Both the position numbers and the translations under genes were made by a program. Below, in pieces: positions 25,626 through 35,987 of a DNA stretch of 64,000 bases; position 1 is the first letter of the stretch, and every line of letters begins with the position of its first letter. The stretch comes from Hirsutella rhossiliensis. Lineage: Eukaryota; Ascomycota; Sordariomycetes; Hypocreales; Ophiocordycipitaceae. The notes beneath the pieces are model-generated. The model was not told the DNA's origin and did not search any database. It saw nothing but the letters and a program-made list of their open reading frames with translations. The stretch spans positions 2,976,001 through 3,040,000 of the forward strand of contig NW_025408667.1 of assembly GCF_020360975.1 (NCBI RefSeq), written 5' to 3'.

Positions 25626-26970
25626 TTAACCTTCAAAGGTGAAGCTGGCACCGAGCTGCACGAACGCGCGTTAGCAAAACACACAATGTCAGTCGCAACT
25701 CGTGGCCGACATACCTTGTGGGTGGCCTGGTCGAGCTTCTGGGTGTCGAAAGAGCCACCAAGACCCAGAGTGACGCCCTCGCGGAGGAGCACGTTGTAGG
25801 CAAGAGCGGCAATGCCACGGTCGTTGATCTTTACCTGCAGGGCGGAGAATTGTCAGTGAGGCCTTGCCCAGTCAAGACACCGACAAGTGCGCAGAGCAAA
25901 CTCACCTTGGCAAAGGAGACGGGGTCGATGCGGTACTTGCTGGCAACCTCGAGGCCGACCGTGTTGCCCGTCTTGGAGTTCCAGATGGCCTTGGCGCCGG
26001 CCTCGACCTGGCTGTTGACCTTGTGGTAGTAGGAGGCGGCAAAGACGCTCAGGTTATCGGTAGCGGTGACGGCGGCGCTGTACTGGGGCGCCGAGTAGCC
26101 GACGGCGGCGCTGTAGGCGGTGACGGCGGCCTTGTTGACGTCGTAGCCAGCGCTGGCGCCCGCGAGGAAGCCCTCGTGGCCGATGACGGCGTCGACGTTT
26201 GCCATGGGGCCCCTGAGCAGGTCAAAGAAGGCGCGGCCGTGGAAGTTGGGCTGCTTGAACATGAGGTTGAACTTTGCGCCCTTTGCGGCCGTGGCGGGCA
26301 AGAAGTTGAAGAGACCCTCGAGCTTGAGGCCCTTTGCGAGCGAGTCGCTGACCTCGAGCTTGGTGTCAAGGGCGTTTGCCGTGTTCCACGTCTGCGTCAG
26401 GGTCAGGCCTGTGCGCGCGTAACAGATTAGCACATGTGCGCGGCCGCCAGGTTGGAAAAGCGCAGCGAGCTCGAGCGGCCAGCCGGTGCCACGGCCGAGA
26501 ATTCGCGCGATGCCAAGCGAGGGCCGGTGGTGGTCCTGTCGGCGGCCCGGGGGACGGGGGGGCTTTGGGCGGGGGGGAGTACCGGTAGGCTTGTCGGTGT
26601 ATTTTCCCTCAATCTGCAGCCGGGGAACATGGTCAGCAGTGTCCAGGATGCAGCTAGGGCAGGTAGGCAGGCTCACAGCAGCGGACGTGGCCTTTTCGTG
26701 GCTCGACTTGCCCGTGACCTTGAAGGCAACGCCATTGGGGGCCGTGTCCTTGAACTCGAAGGTGGTGGCGGACAGGTGGTAAAAGTCCTTATTGAGAAGC
26801 TGCAGTTGAGGGAAACGAGCGGCGGAGAGGCAGAGAGAATCAAGTCAGCGAGTGCTCCATCATCAGCGTTGCGGCGTTGCTAGCTACAAGCTCGGCGGGC
26901 GAGGCAGGTTGCAGGAGTGACGTACATCGTTTGCCTGCTTGGCAATGTCAGAGAAGGCGGGGACAGACAT
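25626..26970 (-). CDS. por1: mitochondrial outer-membrane porin (VDAC)
   Basis: Voltage-dependent anion channel for metabolites across the mitochondrial outer membrane. Six minus-strand exons, 26926-26970, 26677-26799, 26583-26613, 25906-26408, 25715-25834 and 25626-25655, join to 283 residues, exactly the usual VDAC length. It starts with MSVPAFSDIAKQAND, the family's N-terminal helix, continues as LLNKDFYHLSATTFEFKD, then IEGKYTDKPTGLTLTQTWNT. Beta-strand patterns run to the C-terminal LGASFTFEG. The eukaryotic porin signature region is near TLGLGGSFDTQKLDQATHK. The third exon has 31 bases and the last codes only nine residues, so simple frame searches miss both. The fine exon splitting of VDAC genes is normal in filamentous fungi. 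Confidence 0.96.
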
Positions 26971-28675
26971 GTTGGCGGCGAGCGAGCTGCAGCGGTTCGG
27001 TTTGTGGGAGAGGATTGGGCTCGTGAGGGGATTCGGCGCGAGGAGTGAGGTGAGTGTGGAGGAAAAGGATGAGGTGGAAAGCTCTCGCCGAGGAAAATGT
27101 TTTTGGCCGTGCCACACGAAGCAGCGCTCCCGGGCCATGTACTTTGTATCTGTTCGGCTGATGTCGGACCGTATCGCTCTCTTGGAACACTCCGCACTGT
27201 ATTGGGGGGGGGCCTGTAGGCGTCGAGTACAGTGTGTTTCTCCCTTGAACCCCCCTGCGCGCTAGTGGGCCTGTCAATGCCCGGACGACTCCTTGGTGCG
27301 TCTCGTCATGTCTTCGCGTCCCTTCTCGCCAGGAACAACCTGGCGTGCAGGTCGCCTCCATTGCCTTTGACATGTATCTACTGTGCGGTAATAATAAGTA
27401 CCCCAGAGACATGCCCTGCCCCAAGACAGGGGTCAGCAGCCACCGCGCCTCCTCCTGTCACCATAGACGTCTGGGACGCGCGGGGATCCGACGACCGTCC
27501 TTCAGGACAATCGTGTCCCGCCTGCTCCCTTGCCTTGCTACAGTATGTATATTCGAGGAATCGCCTACGCCGTCCTTGTCATTCGGTAGAGGTACCCGAA
27601 TATCTGTATCGGAACAGAGAGACGCCCATGTCCACCAGAGCATAACCAACCTCAAGCATCACTCACCCTCAGATATTCTCATTCGCTCACAATGACCGTC
27701 GTGCCGTTAATATCTAAAGAAAGCAATCAATCTTCAAGCCCCCCCCCTGCATGCCAACGCAAAGCCCATGCCAACGTAAACTCACCATCCCTGCCCGCCT
27801 CCCAGGCGCATGATCTTGCAACCTCACGCGAACATGCGCCCTTGACGAGCCGGCCGACAAGCAGCAAAGCCATTGAGCAGCCTGTTCACGCGCGTGCGGC
27901 AGCTCTGCAGGCTCGGGGCCCGGGCTATCCAGTTCATCCGACCCGACTGCCCGTAAACGGCAGTTCGCGATGCCTCACAACTCGAGGCGCTGTTCGATCC
28001 CCCTTCCTGGCACCACAAGGGACCGCAAAAGAGCCGTAAAGAAGCCAGCAACAACGCCAAAGAGGGGGGGAAAGAGGCCCATGCGATGCAAAAAAAGGTA
28101 GCAAAGACGGCCAGAGTCGACGAGTAGCAAAAAATGGTTTGCGGGGATGCGCACCCGTTCACTCCAGAGGGCTCAAACTCTACCACCTGAGGGCTCCCAG
28201 CCCTCTAAGCCGGTAGAGGCAGCTGATCTCCTTCGCTTTAGCCGCTCGGCCAAACCGCAACTAGGTTGTGGAGGGTGGCCAATCAATATTGGCTTATAAG
28301 CCCTTGCCGTGGGCGGTGCTGCCCTGCCAAAAGGGTTGAACGGCTGTTCAACAGCTTCCTGGTTGCCGGGGCACCCAGGCGCCTGCCCGTTTCTCTGCCA
28401 TGCGCCTTTGCACAGCAAGCCGCCCACGCCTGATCGCACAGAGAGTAAGTCAAACTTGTAGAACCCGCTGTTCACGCCCTCGCCACTCACACGCAGAACA
28501 GACACCATTGTCGTCGGATAAGTTGCCTTCCAATTCGCCGCCATCTGTCTATGCCGTGTATATATCCTTTCCAAACCCAGAGACCCTATCTCGGCAATCT
28601 AAAACTAGATTGTGCTGCAAACAGTTTCATACACTTCTGGAGACACGGCCGGGCTTTGGGCAGAGTCTCTTGTTC
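26971..28675. other. intergenic, porin promoter region and asparagine synthetase 3' side
   Basis: 1.7 kb without a supportable protein gene. G- and C-runs occur near 27206 and 27740. A tRNA-like element lies at about 28131-28262 on the minus strand and is listed separately. Confidence 0.5.
28131..28262 (-). other. tRNA-like structured element (not a confident tRNA)
   Basis: Read on the minus strand, the segment opens with TGGCCGAGCGGCTAAAGCG, an intact A-box of the Leu/Ser tRNA type. It has a perfect 6-bp hairpin GAGGGC-TGGGA-GCCCTC and an outer CTCTACC/GGTAGAG pairing, and ends at a T6 run (CCGCAAACCATTTTTT) like a polymerase III terminator. The B-box candidates (GAGTTTGAGCCC or GGGTGCGCATCCC) are imperfect, and no clean 7-bp acceptor stem or anticodon arm could be drawn. 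It may be a decayed tRNA, a tRNA-derived element or chance. Confidence 0.3.
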
Positions 28676-30975
28676 TTAAGCAGCGTTGTCATACTTGTCA
28701 ACGTGGGTCGAGATGGCTCTACATCGTGTATGGTCAGCACTCATCCAACGCCGTCGAGATCTCCGAGAACAGAATGGAACCAACCTGCCACTGGGGTCCG
28801 TCTGCTTGGACCACGTCGGCGTCCAGCGCATCACCGTCGAGGCGCAATGCGGGGGGAAGTGCTCGTCAAACATCAATCGATACCAATACGCCTCCTTGGT
28901 GTCGGGGATGTCGTTGCCCCACTCCGGCTTCGGGTTCTTCATCATCTCGTCCGTGACGTGCAGCTCGGCGTTGTCCTTGAGGGCATCAATCCATCCGTAT
29001 CCGACGCCGTCTGAGAACTGCTCCTTCTGCCTCCAAAGAATCGACTCTGGAAGATATGGCTCGTTGTCCGGCTCGTCGCTCGTGTCAAAGGCCTTGCGGA
29101 TGATGTACTTTTCCATTCTGTCCTTTGTGATCATCTTGTCCTGGGGGTCAATGTTCATCGACGTCTCGAGGAACTAGGCACGTCATGTCAGCACTGTGTC
29201 TTGTACGAGTCTATGCTTCTTCAACGCACCTCCTTATCCAAGAAAGGCACTCGGGCCTCGAGACCCCAGGCCGAAGTCGACTTGTTGGCACGCAGGCAGT
29301 CGGCCAGGTGGAGGTTCTTGACACGACGGACAGTCTCCTCGTGGAAAGCCTTCTTGTCGGGCGCGGCGTGGAAGTACAGATAGCCGCCAAAGATTTCATC
29401 GCTTCCCTCTCCGCTCAGCACCATCTTGATGCCCATGGCCTTGATCTTGCGCGACAGCAGGTACATGGGGGTGGATGCGCGGATCGTCGTCACGTCGTAC
29501 GTCTCGAGGTGGTAGATGACGTCTGTGAGCGCATTGAGGCCGTCCTCGATGGTAAAGGTCATGACGTGGTGCTTGGTACCAAGAAACTTGGCAACCTCGA
29601 GGGCTGCCTTGTTGTCAGGAGAGCCAGGGAGGCCAATGGAGAAGGAGTTGAGCTGAGGCAAATAGGTGACAGTTTCGAGATTGTCGTCGTCGTCAATGCC
29701 CACGAGTCCCTCACCCAGATCGGGGTTGCCCTCGGGCTCGACACCACCGTTGGTTTGCAGGGCCTTTTTCTTCAATCGCAGAGTCTCGCGCTGCGCAATG
29801 GAAGCAACCAGGCTCGAGTCCAATCCACCAGACAGCAGGACACCATATGGGACCTCAGCCATGAGCCTCTTCTTGACAGCTATTTCCAGTGCGCCTCGAA
29901 GAGACTTGTAGTTGACGGGGGTTGAGGGAACCTTGGAGGGGTCCCACCATGACGGCTTAAAGTACCGGGTAGTCTCGCCCGTCTTGGAATCGTAGATGTG
30001 ACCGGGAGGGAAGGCTACGACCTTGTCGCAGACGGTATGCAGGCTCTTGAGCTCAGAGGCAAAGTAGACGGTGCCCGGCTCCTTGGACGACCAGCCCTGG
30101 TAAAAGGTGGTGATGCCGATTGGGTCTCTGGCGGCGATGATGCGATCCTGGTTCTTGTCATACAGCACGAAGGAGAACATGCCGTCCAGGTGGCAGGGGG
30201 CATCGAGGCCATATTCCATGTACTGGGGACGCCGGGGTTAGACTTGACGCTATCCCGTCGACGGCAAGACGGGCAACGAACCAATGGGATGATGACCTCG
30301 CAGTCCGAGTGCGTCTTGAAATGGTACGACTCCTTCAGGTGCTTCCGGACCAGACGGTGGTTGTAGATCTCGCCATTGACAGCAAGGACGAGCGACTCGT
30401 CGGCATTGGTCAGGGGCTGGGCACCCGACTCTGTACGTGCATGGGTCAGCGCCGGCGACCGTGACGACACCAGAGGGTCCGAGCTTACCAACGCCGACAA
30501 TGCTCAATCGCTCATGGCAGAGGACTGCGACATGATATTAGCTGGGACAGCTCCTTTTGTGCTGCCGTGGGAAGCCAATCGACCTACTCGTGCTGTTGGA
30601 GATGATGTTGCCGCCTGATGGGAGAAGGGGTTAGTATCTGCGGCCGTGGTCCCGGCAGTCCAAACTCACTCCAATCGGGGCCGCGATGGCGGATTCTAGG
30701 GCGGGCAGGTCAACGCTTGTCCGTGTCGAGGTCTCGATGGATGGATGGGGTAGCATACTGCTTTGCGAGTCGAAGCGCGATTGGCTTGAACTTTTGGACG
30801 TCGGGATGACTTCGAAATGGTCAGGTCAGTCCGGGGCTCTTCGACGGGATGCATGGCGGGTGGCGGGGTGTAGCTGCCGATCACGCCTGCCCCTCCAATC
30901 CTGTCTGCCGAATTTTCTGCGTCGCCGGAGGTCAGCGCTATGCACTCACCGGTAGCAAGCGAAGATTCCACACAT
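28676..30975 (-). CDS. asn2: asparagine synthetase (glutamine-hydrolysing)
   Basis: Makes asparagine from aspartate, glutamine and ATP in the cytosol. Nine minus-strand exons, 30950-30975, 30759-30809, 30670-30695, 30588-30614, 30489-30524, 30282-30430, 29230-30222, 28785-29173 and 28676-28718, join to 579 residues, the usual length. The glutaminase domain begins MCGIFAC, with Cys2 the nucleophile. It continues with [27 protein letters not shown] and NGEIYNH. The synthetase domain holds the ATP-pyrophosphatase loop [18 protein letters not shown] and [15 protein letters not shown]. The C terminus [20 protein letters not shown] appears only after the last short intron is removed. The first five coding exons together code only 55 residues. 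A TGAGTCA element lies about 100 bases upstream of the start. Confidence 0.96.
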
Positions 30976-31902
30976 GATTGCTGCAGTGCCTCAATGAAGC
31001 AGCTTTCGGGATGGCAGCGACGGTATATAAGGTATACTATCAAGGACGATGCGGGATAAAGGAAGGGAAGAAGAGCATGAGTCAAAGCAGACGAGACCGG
31101 CGGTTGTGGCCGATAATAAAAAACTGGGGCCGAGACAGGAGAGATAACAGTCACAGAAAGAAGCCCACTACTGGCTAGCAGCGTCCGGTTCTGCGACAAG
31201 GCTCAGAGGGCGCCGACCTCGGCCGTTGTTCTTATCCGGGCGGGCGGAAGGGTTGAAATCTCAGCCTGTGCCACTACATGACAACTTCCCAATCGGAGGT
31301 GCGCGCCGGCTACGCGCAGCAAAGGTGCGTTGCTGGATGAGGCTTCAGCCCTGTCCGGGCCCGGACTCTCGTTGCCTCGAATCAAGGGCTGCCGTGCTAC
31401 CCCGGCGGCCTTGAACCACGAGTCGTGCAACCCCTTGTGCCAGTTGTTCTCCGCTGGGCACCCGTGAATGGACGATGCGCTGGACCTTTGCAAGCAGGTG
31501 AGGCAAGGCAGCCACAGAAACAAACCAAGGCGACTCGGATAGGACAACAAGCGCACGGGCCATAGCAAGAGGCGGACGAGGCAAAAAAGCGGCCAAACAG
31601 TCTCGGGCGGCTTGTTGAACAAACATCAGAACCGAGTTGGATATACTCGAACCTTAGGCAAGAACGAGGCAGAGACAGCAGCAAACTCCGCCTGGCAGAC
31701 ATCAAACCCGCAGGGCTCCTCGGCCAGCCTCAAATCAAATTCCAAACTGGACGACAATGCCCAATTCTCCGGCCCCATGGCCATGCCGCTGAGTTGATCC
31801 TGGTATCCTCCCTTCCAACGCCGAAGCAAGTCTGTATTCTCTTCGCTTTGCCACTTGCATCCGAGGTGCAGTAAGCATGAGTGCTCAACGGCGCGTGATT
31901 CC
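30976..31902. other. intergenic, asparagine synthetase promoter and UBC9 3' side
   Basis: 927 bases with no further gene seen. It includes the TGAGTCA site and a TATA run close to the asparagine synthetase start. Confidence 0.5.
31078..31084 (-). promoter_or_regulatory. CPC1/Gcn4-type site (TGAGTCA)
   Basis: A perfect TGAGTCA lies 103 bases before the asparagine synthetase ATG. The cross-pathway (general) control bZIP factor of fungi, CPC1/CpcA/Gcn4, binds TGA(C/G)TCA in amino-acid biosynthesis promoters, and asparagine synthetase is a known target class. A TATATA run sits between site and start at 31024-31029. Confidence 0.6.
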
Positions 31903-32555
31903 TCAGGGCGCCGGATTCTCGCGCACCACGCGCTTGACCCTCTTCTCGTACTCGACTCGGTCTCGCTTGAACAAGTTGTAGGCCTCGGCCTGGGCGGGCG
32001 ACTCGGGATTGGGGTCGTTGAGGAGGTCTTGAATGCCGAGGAGGATCTGCTTGACCGTGATGGCGGGCTTCCATGCCTCCTCTTCGTTGAGAATTGACAG
32101 GCACACGGTGCCAGACGGGTAGACGTTGGGATGGAACAGCGGCGGAACAAACTTGCCTGGAAGGGGGATTAGAGCTCACGGTCAGCACTGGAAGCAGGGC
32201 CATGGACTCACATTTGGGGGGCTTCGTGGGGTATTCTAGGTCCGGGGTGTCAGCGGATCGGGAAGCGAGTATGCGAGAGGATGGAGGGTCGGGGCTCACC
32301 ATCGGGAAACGCAATCGTCAGCTTGAAGAGGCCGCCCTCCCAGATTGTCTTTTCCTTGCCGGGTATGCCGCATTCCCAGTTCTTAAGGTCCAGCACACCC
32401 TCCTTGGTTCGCGCGGGTTTCGCATAGAAGCCAAACGGATGATCCCGTCGCCACTGCTTCCTGTGCGGCGGATCACAGCCATCAGCGCCGCCCGCCGGGC
32501 ACGACAGTCATGCGACTCACCGCTCCTCCTGTAGCCGGTTCTGGCACAGCGCCAT
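31903..32555 (-). CDS. ubc9: SUMO-conjugating enzyme Ubc9
   Basis: E2 enzyme that receives SUMO from the Aos1-Uba2 E1 and passes it to lysines in substrate proteins, mostly in the nucleus. Minus-strand exons 32521-32555, 32300-32460, 32212-32235 and 31903-32156 give 157 residues, exactly the family length. The catalytic cysteine is in [16 protein letters not shown]-terminal [19 protein letters not shown] and the block [20 protein letters not shown], with the Ubc9-specific insertion, identify Ubc9 rather than a ubiquitin E2. [20 protein letters not shown] follows. The 24-base third exon codes EYPTKPPK. The intron borders keep frame at all three junctions. Confidence 0.96.
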
Positions 32556-33587
32556 GGTAGGGAATCGTGCGGTGGATCAAGGCTGTATAGAGCTGAGAGT
32601 CCACGCAGCTGATGGGCAGGATCCGCGAGAGACGGCGGCGGGCGCGAGAGAGAGGATCGTGTGAGAAGAAAAAGAGTGCAAGGGATCAAGGCTTGGGGCA
32701 GATGGGCAAGATAAACACGTCGGCGTTGGCCCGGTACAGAGGAGCCCCGGCGTGTGGAATGCGTCACGGCGTTCGTTTGTCGTCGTTAGGTGAGATTGAA
32801 AGGCGGTTGGTTGTTGGATCCTACGGCAGTTCCCGACGAAGGCGACGGACTGCAGTCGGTGGGGCTGCCTTGGCGGCCTTGGCCTGGCCACGACTCGCAG
32901 CTGCCTGGAGGTGCTGGGGGCGCCTGTGGGTGTCGGGGACGCCTGGAGTACAGCGTCCGGGGCTGGGCCGCGGGCAGTACAGCCGCTGTAAGCCAGTAAC
33001 GCCCACAGTGCTCAAGGCCCTGTCACGCGGCCCCCCCACACACCGCTACCGTGACTGGTCGTTCAGCGCTGCAAGGTCGCCCCGACAGACGACCGATACA
33101 GGAGCATGGATAGTCGCTGACCGAGTGGCCATTTTCGCACCCATCAAACCATGCCCACGCCCAGTTCCTGTTGTTGGTGTCGGCAGGAGACTCGAGGACG
33201 GGAAGCTTGATCGGGAACGGCGGGGTGTCTGGTGGGGTCGGCACCGTCGCCCCAAAGGAGCTCGCTGGCCGGCCCTCCACTAAACTCCTCGGCTCAGCCT
33301 TACCCACGACGATGGCTCCCCTCGCACGCCGACCTCATCCATCAATCCGCCTCTCGTCTCGGCATCCCGGCCCAGCTCTCTCCCGTCGCCCTGGCCAAGT
33401 GCTGCTGCTCCCCGGTCGCACAAGCTGGATCCGACAGCGCATTGCGTAGCGCCTCCCAGCCTAGCCAATAGCAACAAGACACAAACGTCTTTGCCCCGCG
33501 GCTCATCGCCAAGTGTGTGTTTGCGCGTGGGCTTGCTCTTGGGCTTTCGGAGACAGATTGCTTTGCTCTGCCGCCTCGTGAGCCACC
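32556..33587. other. divergent promoter region (UBC9 / PEX19)
   Basis: 1.0 kb between divergent starts. The open frames in it show no known family and no gene is called. Confidence 0.5.
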
Positions 33588-34925
33588 ATGGATTCGAATC
33601 CCGGTGCGACGGCCGGGCCCAAGAAGGACGGCACAGGGCCCAAGGAGATGGATGCACAAGCCAACTCTGCGCCCCCTGTAGTTGCCGCTCAACCTGCCGT
33701 ATCGCTAGACGTGATGGAGGAGGATTTCCCTGATCCCGAAGAGGATGACTTGGACGATCTGGATGGTGAGGTTTGCTCCCGTGTCGGCGAGTCGCCAGGA
33801 AACTGACTGTCGGCCATTTCCCTAGACATGCTGGACGACTTCTCCACCACCAAACTAGACGCATCACACAGCGCCCCGGAGCCGGCGGAGCCATTAGGAC
33901 CCGGCGCTCTGGCCCCCAAGGCCAAGACACCGCAGCCTGCCAGCACAGAGACGCAAAAATATCCATACGATGACATGGACGGAGATGAGCTGGCCAAGCA
34001 GCTGCAAGCCGGCGTGGATGGCATGATCAACGAGCTGAAGAAATCCGTGAGCCGCCTCCCCCATTTGCTCTGCCTGAGCGGTCACTGACCATGCCTTGGT
34101 CACCAGCCGGAGATGCAAGAGCAGTTTGAGGAAATGTTCAAGAAAATGGTGGCAGCCGATGCAGATGGGCCGGAACAGCTCGAGAAGGTGTGGAACCAAA
34201 TGCTGGAAGAGGAAAAAGAGATACAGAAGGCGGCAGCCGATAACGAGAAGCAGATGCCGGCAGCCCCTAGGGAGTCGGCAGCCCCCAAGCCCGAGAAGAC
34301 TGCCAAGGCCTCGAGCTCGGCCAACCCGCCCGCGGGCGACGCAGGCGCCGACGCCTCCTTCCAGGACACGATCCGCCGCACCATGGAGCGCATGCAGACA
34401 TCGGGCGAGCAGGCGACGGCCGCGGCAGCCTCGGAGGGCGGCGAGGACTTCATGTCCGAGATGCTCAAGCAGCTCTCTGAGGGCACCCTAGGCGCCGAGG
34501 GCAGCGACGAAGACTTTTCCAAGATGCTCATGGGCATGATGGAGCAGCTCACCAACAAGGAGATTTTGTACGAGCCCATGAAGGAGCTGCACGACAAGTT
34601 CCCCGGGTGGTTCGACAAGAACAGGGGCTCGACGGCGGCCGAGGACCTCAGGCGATACCAGGAGCAGCAGGTGCTCGTCGGGGAAATTGTGGCCAAGTTT
34701 GAGCAGAGCACGTACTCGGACACCAACGCCACGGACCGCGAGTACATTGTGGAGAGGATGCAGAAGGTGAGTCGGCCCCGGAGGCTGCAATGCACCCTCG
34801 CAGCTACTGACGCGACGCGGCTTCAGATGCAAGCGGCTGGGTCGCCGCCGGCAGACCTGGTGGGAGACATGTCGTCGGCGCAGGAGGCCTTTAACGCCGC
34901 GGATGATCAGTGCAATCCACAGTAG
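33588..34925 (+). CDS. pex19: peroxin Pex19, receptor for peroxisomal membrane proteins
   Basis: Cytosolic chaperone and import receptor that binds newly made peroxisomal membrane proteins and docks on Pex3. Exons 33588-33765, 33826-34046, 34107-34766 and 34827-34925 give 385 residues. The acidic, disordered N terminus contains the Pex3-binding type segment EEDDLDDLDDMLDDF across the first intron. The helical C-terminal domain has FQDTIRRTMERMQ, FMSEMLKQLSEGTLG, MLMGMMEQLTNKEILYEPMK and the conserved LHDKFPGWFDKN. The protein ends in Cys-Asn-Pro-Gln, placed as a CaaX farnesylation box. This box is coded by a separate last exon of 33 codons. A Pro at the a2 place is unusual. The family assignment is secure. 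Confidence 0.93.
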
Positions 34926-35149
34926 ATCCGGTCTGCCATTGTTTGGACCCCGTGTGCTCGTATATATACCCCCCCTCACCTGTCAAGTTGGACTTTTTGA
35001 GTACCTACACCTACACGAAACAACATATATCACACGGACATGTCGATGCCCTGAGGATATCCCAACGTATCGGCCCCAAAACGCCAGTGGCCCCCTTGGC
35101 CTTACCCGCCAACGCCGTGACCCGAAGCCGCATGTAACAAACAGTCGAT
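34926..35149. other. convergent intergenic region
   Basis: Short stretch between the 3' ends of PEX19 and the minus-strand gene of unknown function. A TATATATA run lies near 34961. Nothing else is seen. Confidence 0.4.
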
Positions 35150-35987
35150 TCAGCTGTCGTCGCTCATGTCCATGAGCTCTGCCGGGTGTTGCGACTGACT
35201 CTGTAGCAGTGACGGCTGCTCCTGAGACATAAGCTCTGCAAAGATTTCGTCGTATTCCTCGTCGGATAGCGATGCCGGCGAGGGCTGTCGTTTGCGAAAG
35301 GCAAAGTGCTGGTCGTGAGTGGCGACCAAGGCCTCGAGCTCGTCGTCTTCCCGCTGGCTGTCGACCATCATCTCGTCCTGGTCCGTAGACTGCGCCGCGT
35401 CGGCCCGGAACGCAGTGGCGTCTTCAATGTCGGCGTCGGAAATGGCGGGCGCATCGTGCGACAGCCGGCCTAGACTGGCGAGCCAACTCGTCTTGAGAAA
35501 CTACCCCGGAGACGGCGTGAGCAAATGCGTATAAAGGGGAGGGGGATAAAAACAGTACCTGACCCTCGATATCTCTCCTCTGCCACGCCTTGTCGTCGGC
35601 GCTCTGCCGGACCCGCTGGAGGAAATTGTGCCGCCGCGACAGGCGCGCATCCTCGCGGCCGCGCACGAGGGGGTTCGGACGCGTCGGCCGCGAGGCGAAT
35701 CGCGAGGGGACGGAGAAGGAGGCGGCGAAGGGCTTGTTCGGCGGCGGCTGGATCGGGGACGACTGCGTCTGGCGCTGGGGCAGCGCGTTGCGGTCCATGG
35801 GCGAGAGGGGCGACGTGGCGCGGACGGGCGACGAGGAGAGCGGCGAGGACACGACGGGGCGGTGGTGGTCCCACGACGTGCCGCAGAAGACGGTTGGCGG
35901 CGGCGATGTCGAGGACCATGGCGGCGCCGGCGCAAAGGAGAGCATGTTTGCGGCCGGGATGCCCGACTCGGGGGGTTTCCTGGGCAT
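35150..35987 (-). CDS. protein of unknown function, probably fungal-specific
   Basis: Not recognised. Minus-strand exons 35559-35987 and 35150-35500 give 259 residues. The N-terminal ~110 residues are Pro/Ser-rich and probably disordered. A central basic, helical block (RRHNFLQRVRQSADDKAWQR then DIEGQFLKTSWLASLGRL), which spans the intron, looks conserved and could bind a partner. The C-terminal third is acidic with SDEEYDEIFAELM, a short helix in a disordered acidic tail. The layout of a short basic helix, an acidic tail and several Ser/Thr-Pro sites is common in nuclear regulatory proteins, but no function is claimed. Coding is supported by a 143-codon first exon, a clean 58-base GT-AG intron (35501-35558) that keeps frame, and lower complexity in the other frames. 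Confidence 0.7.

Noticed and set aside
33590..33606. tRNA B-box-like sequence ATTCGAATCCC at the PEX19 start
   Set aside because: It codes the conserved beginning of Pex19 and no A-box or stem structure lies upstream.
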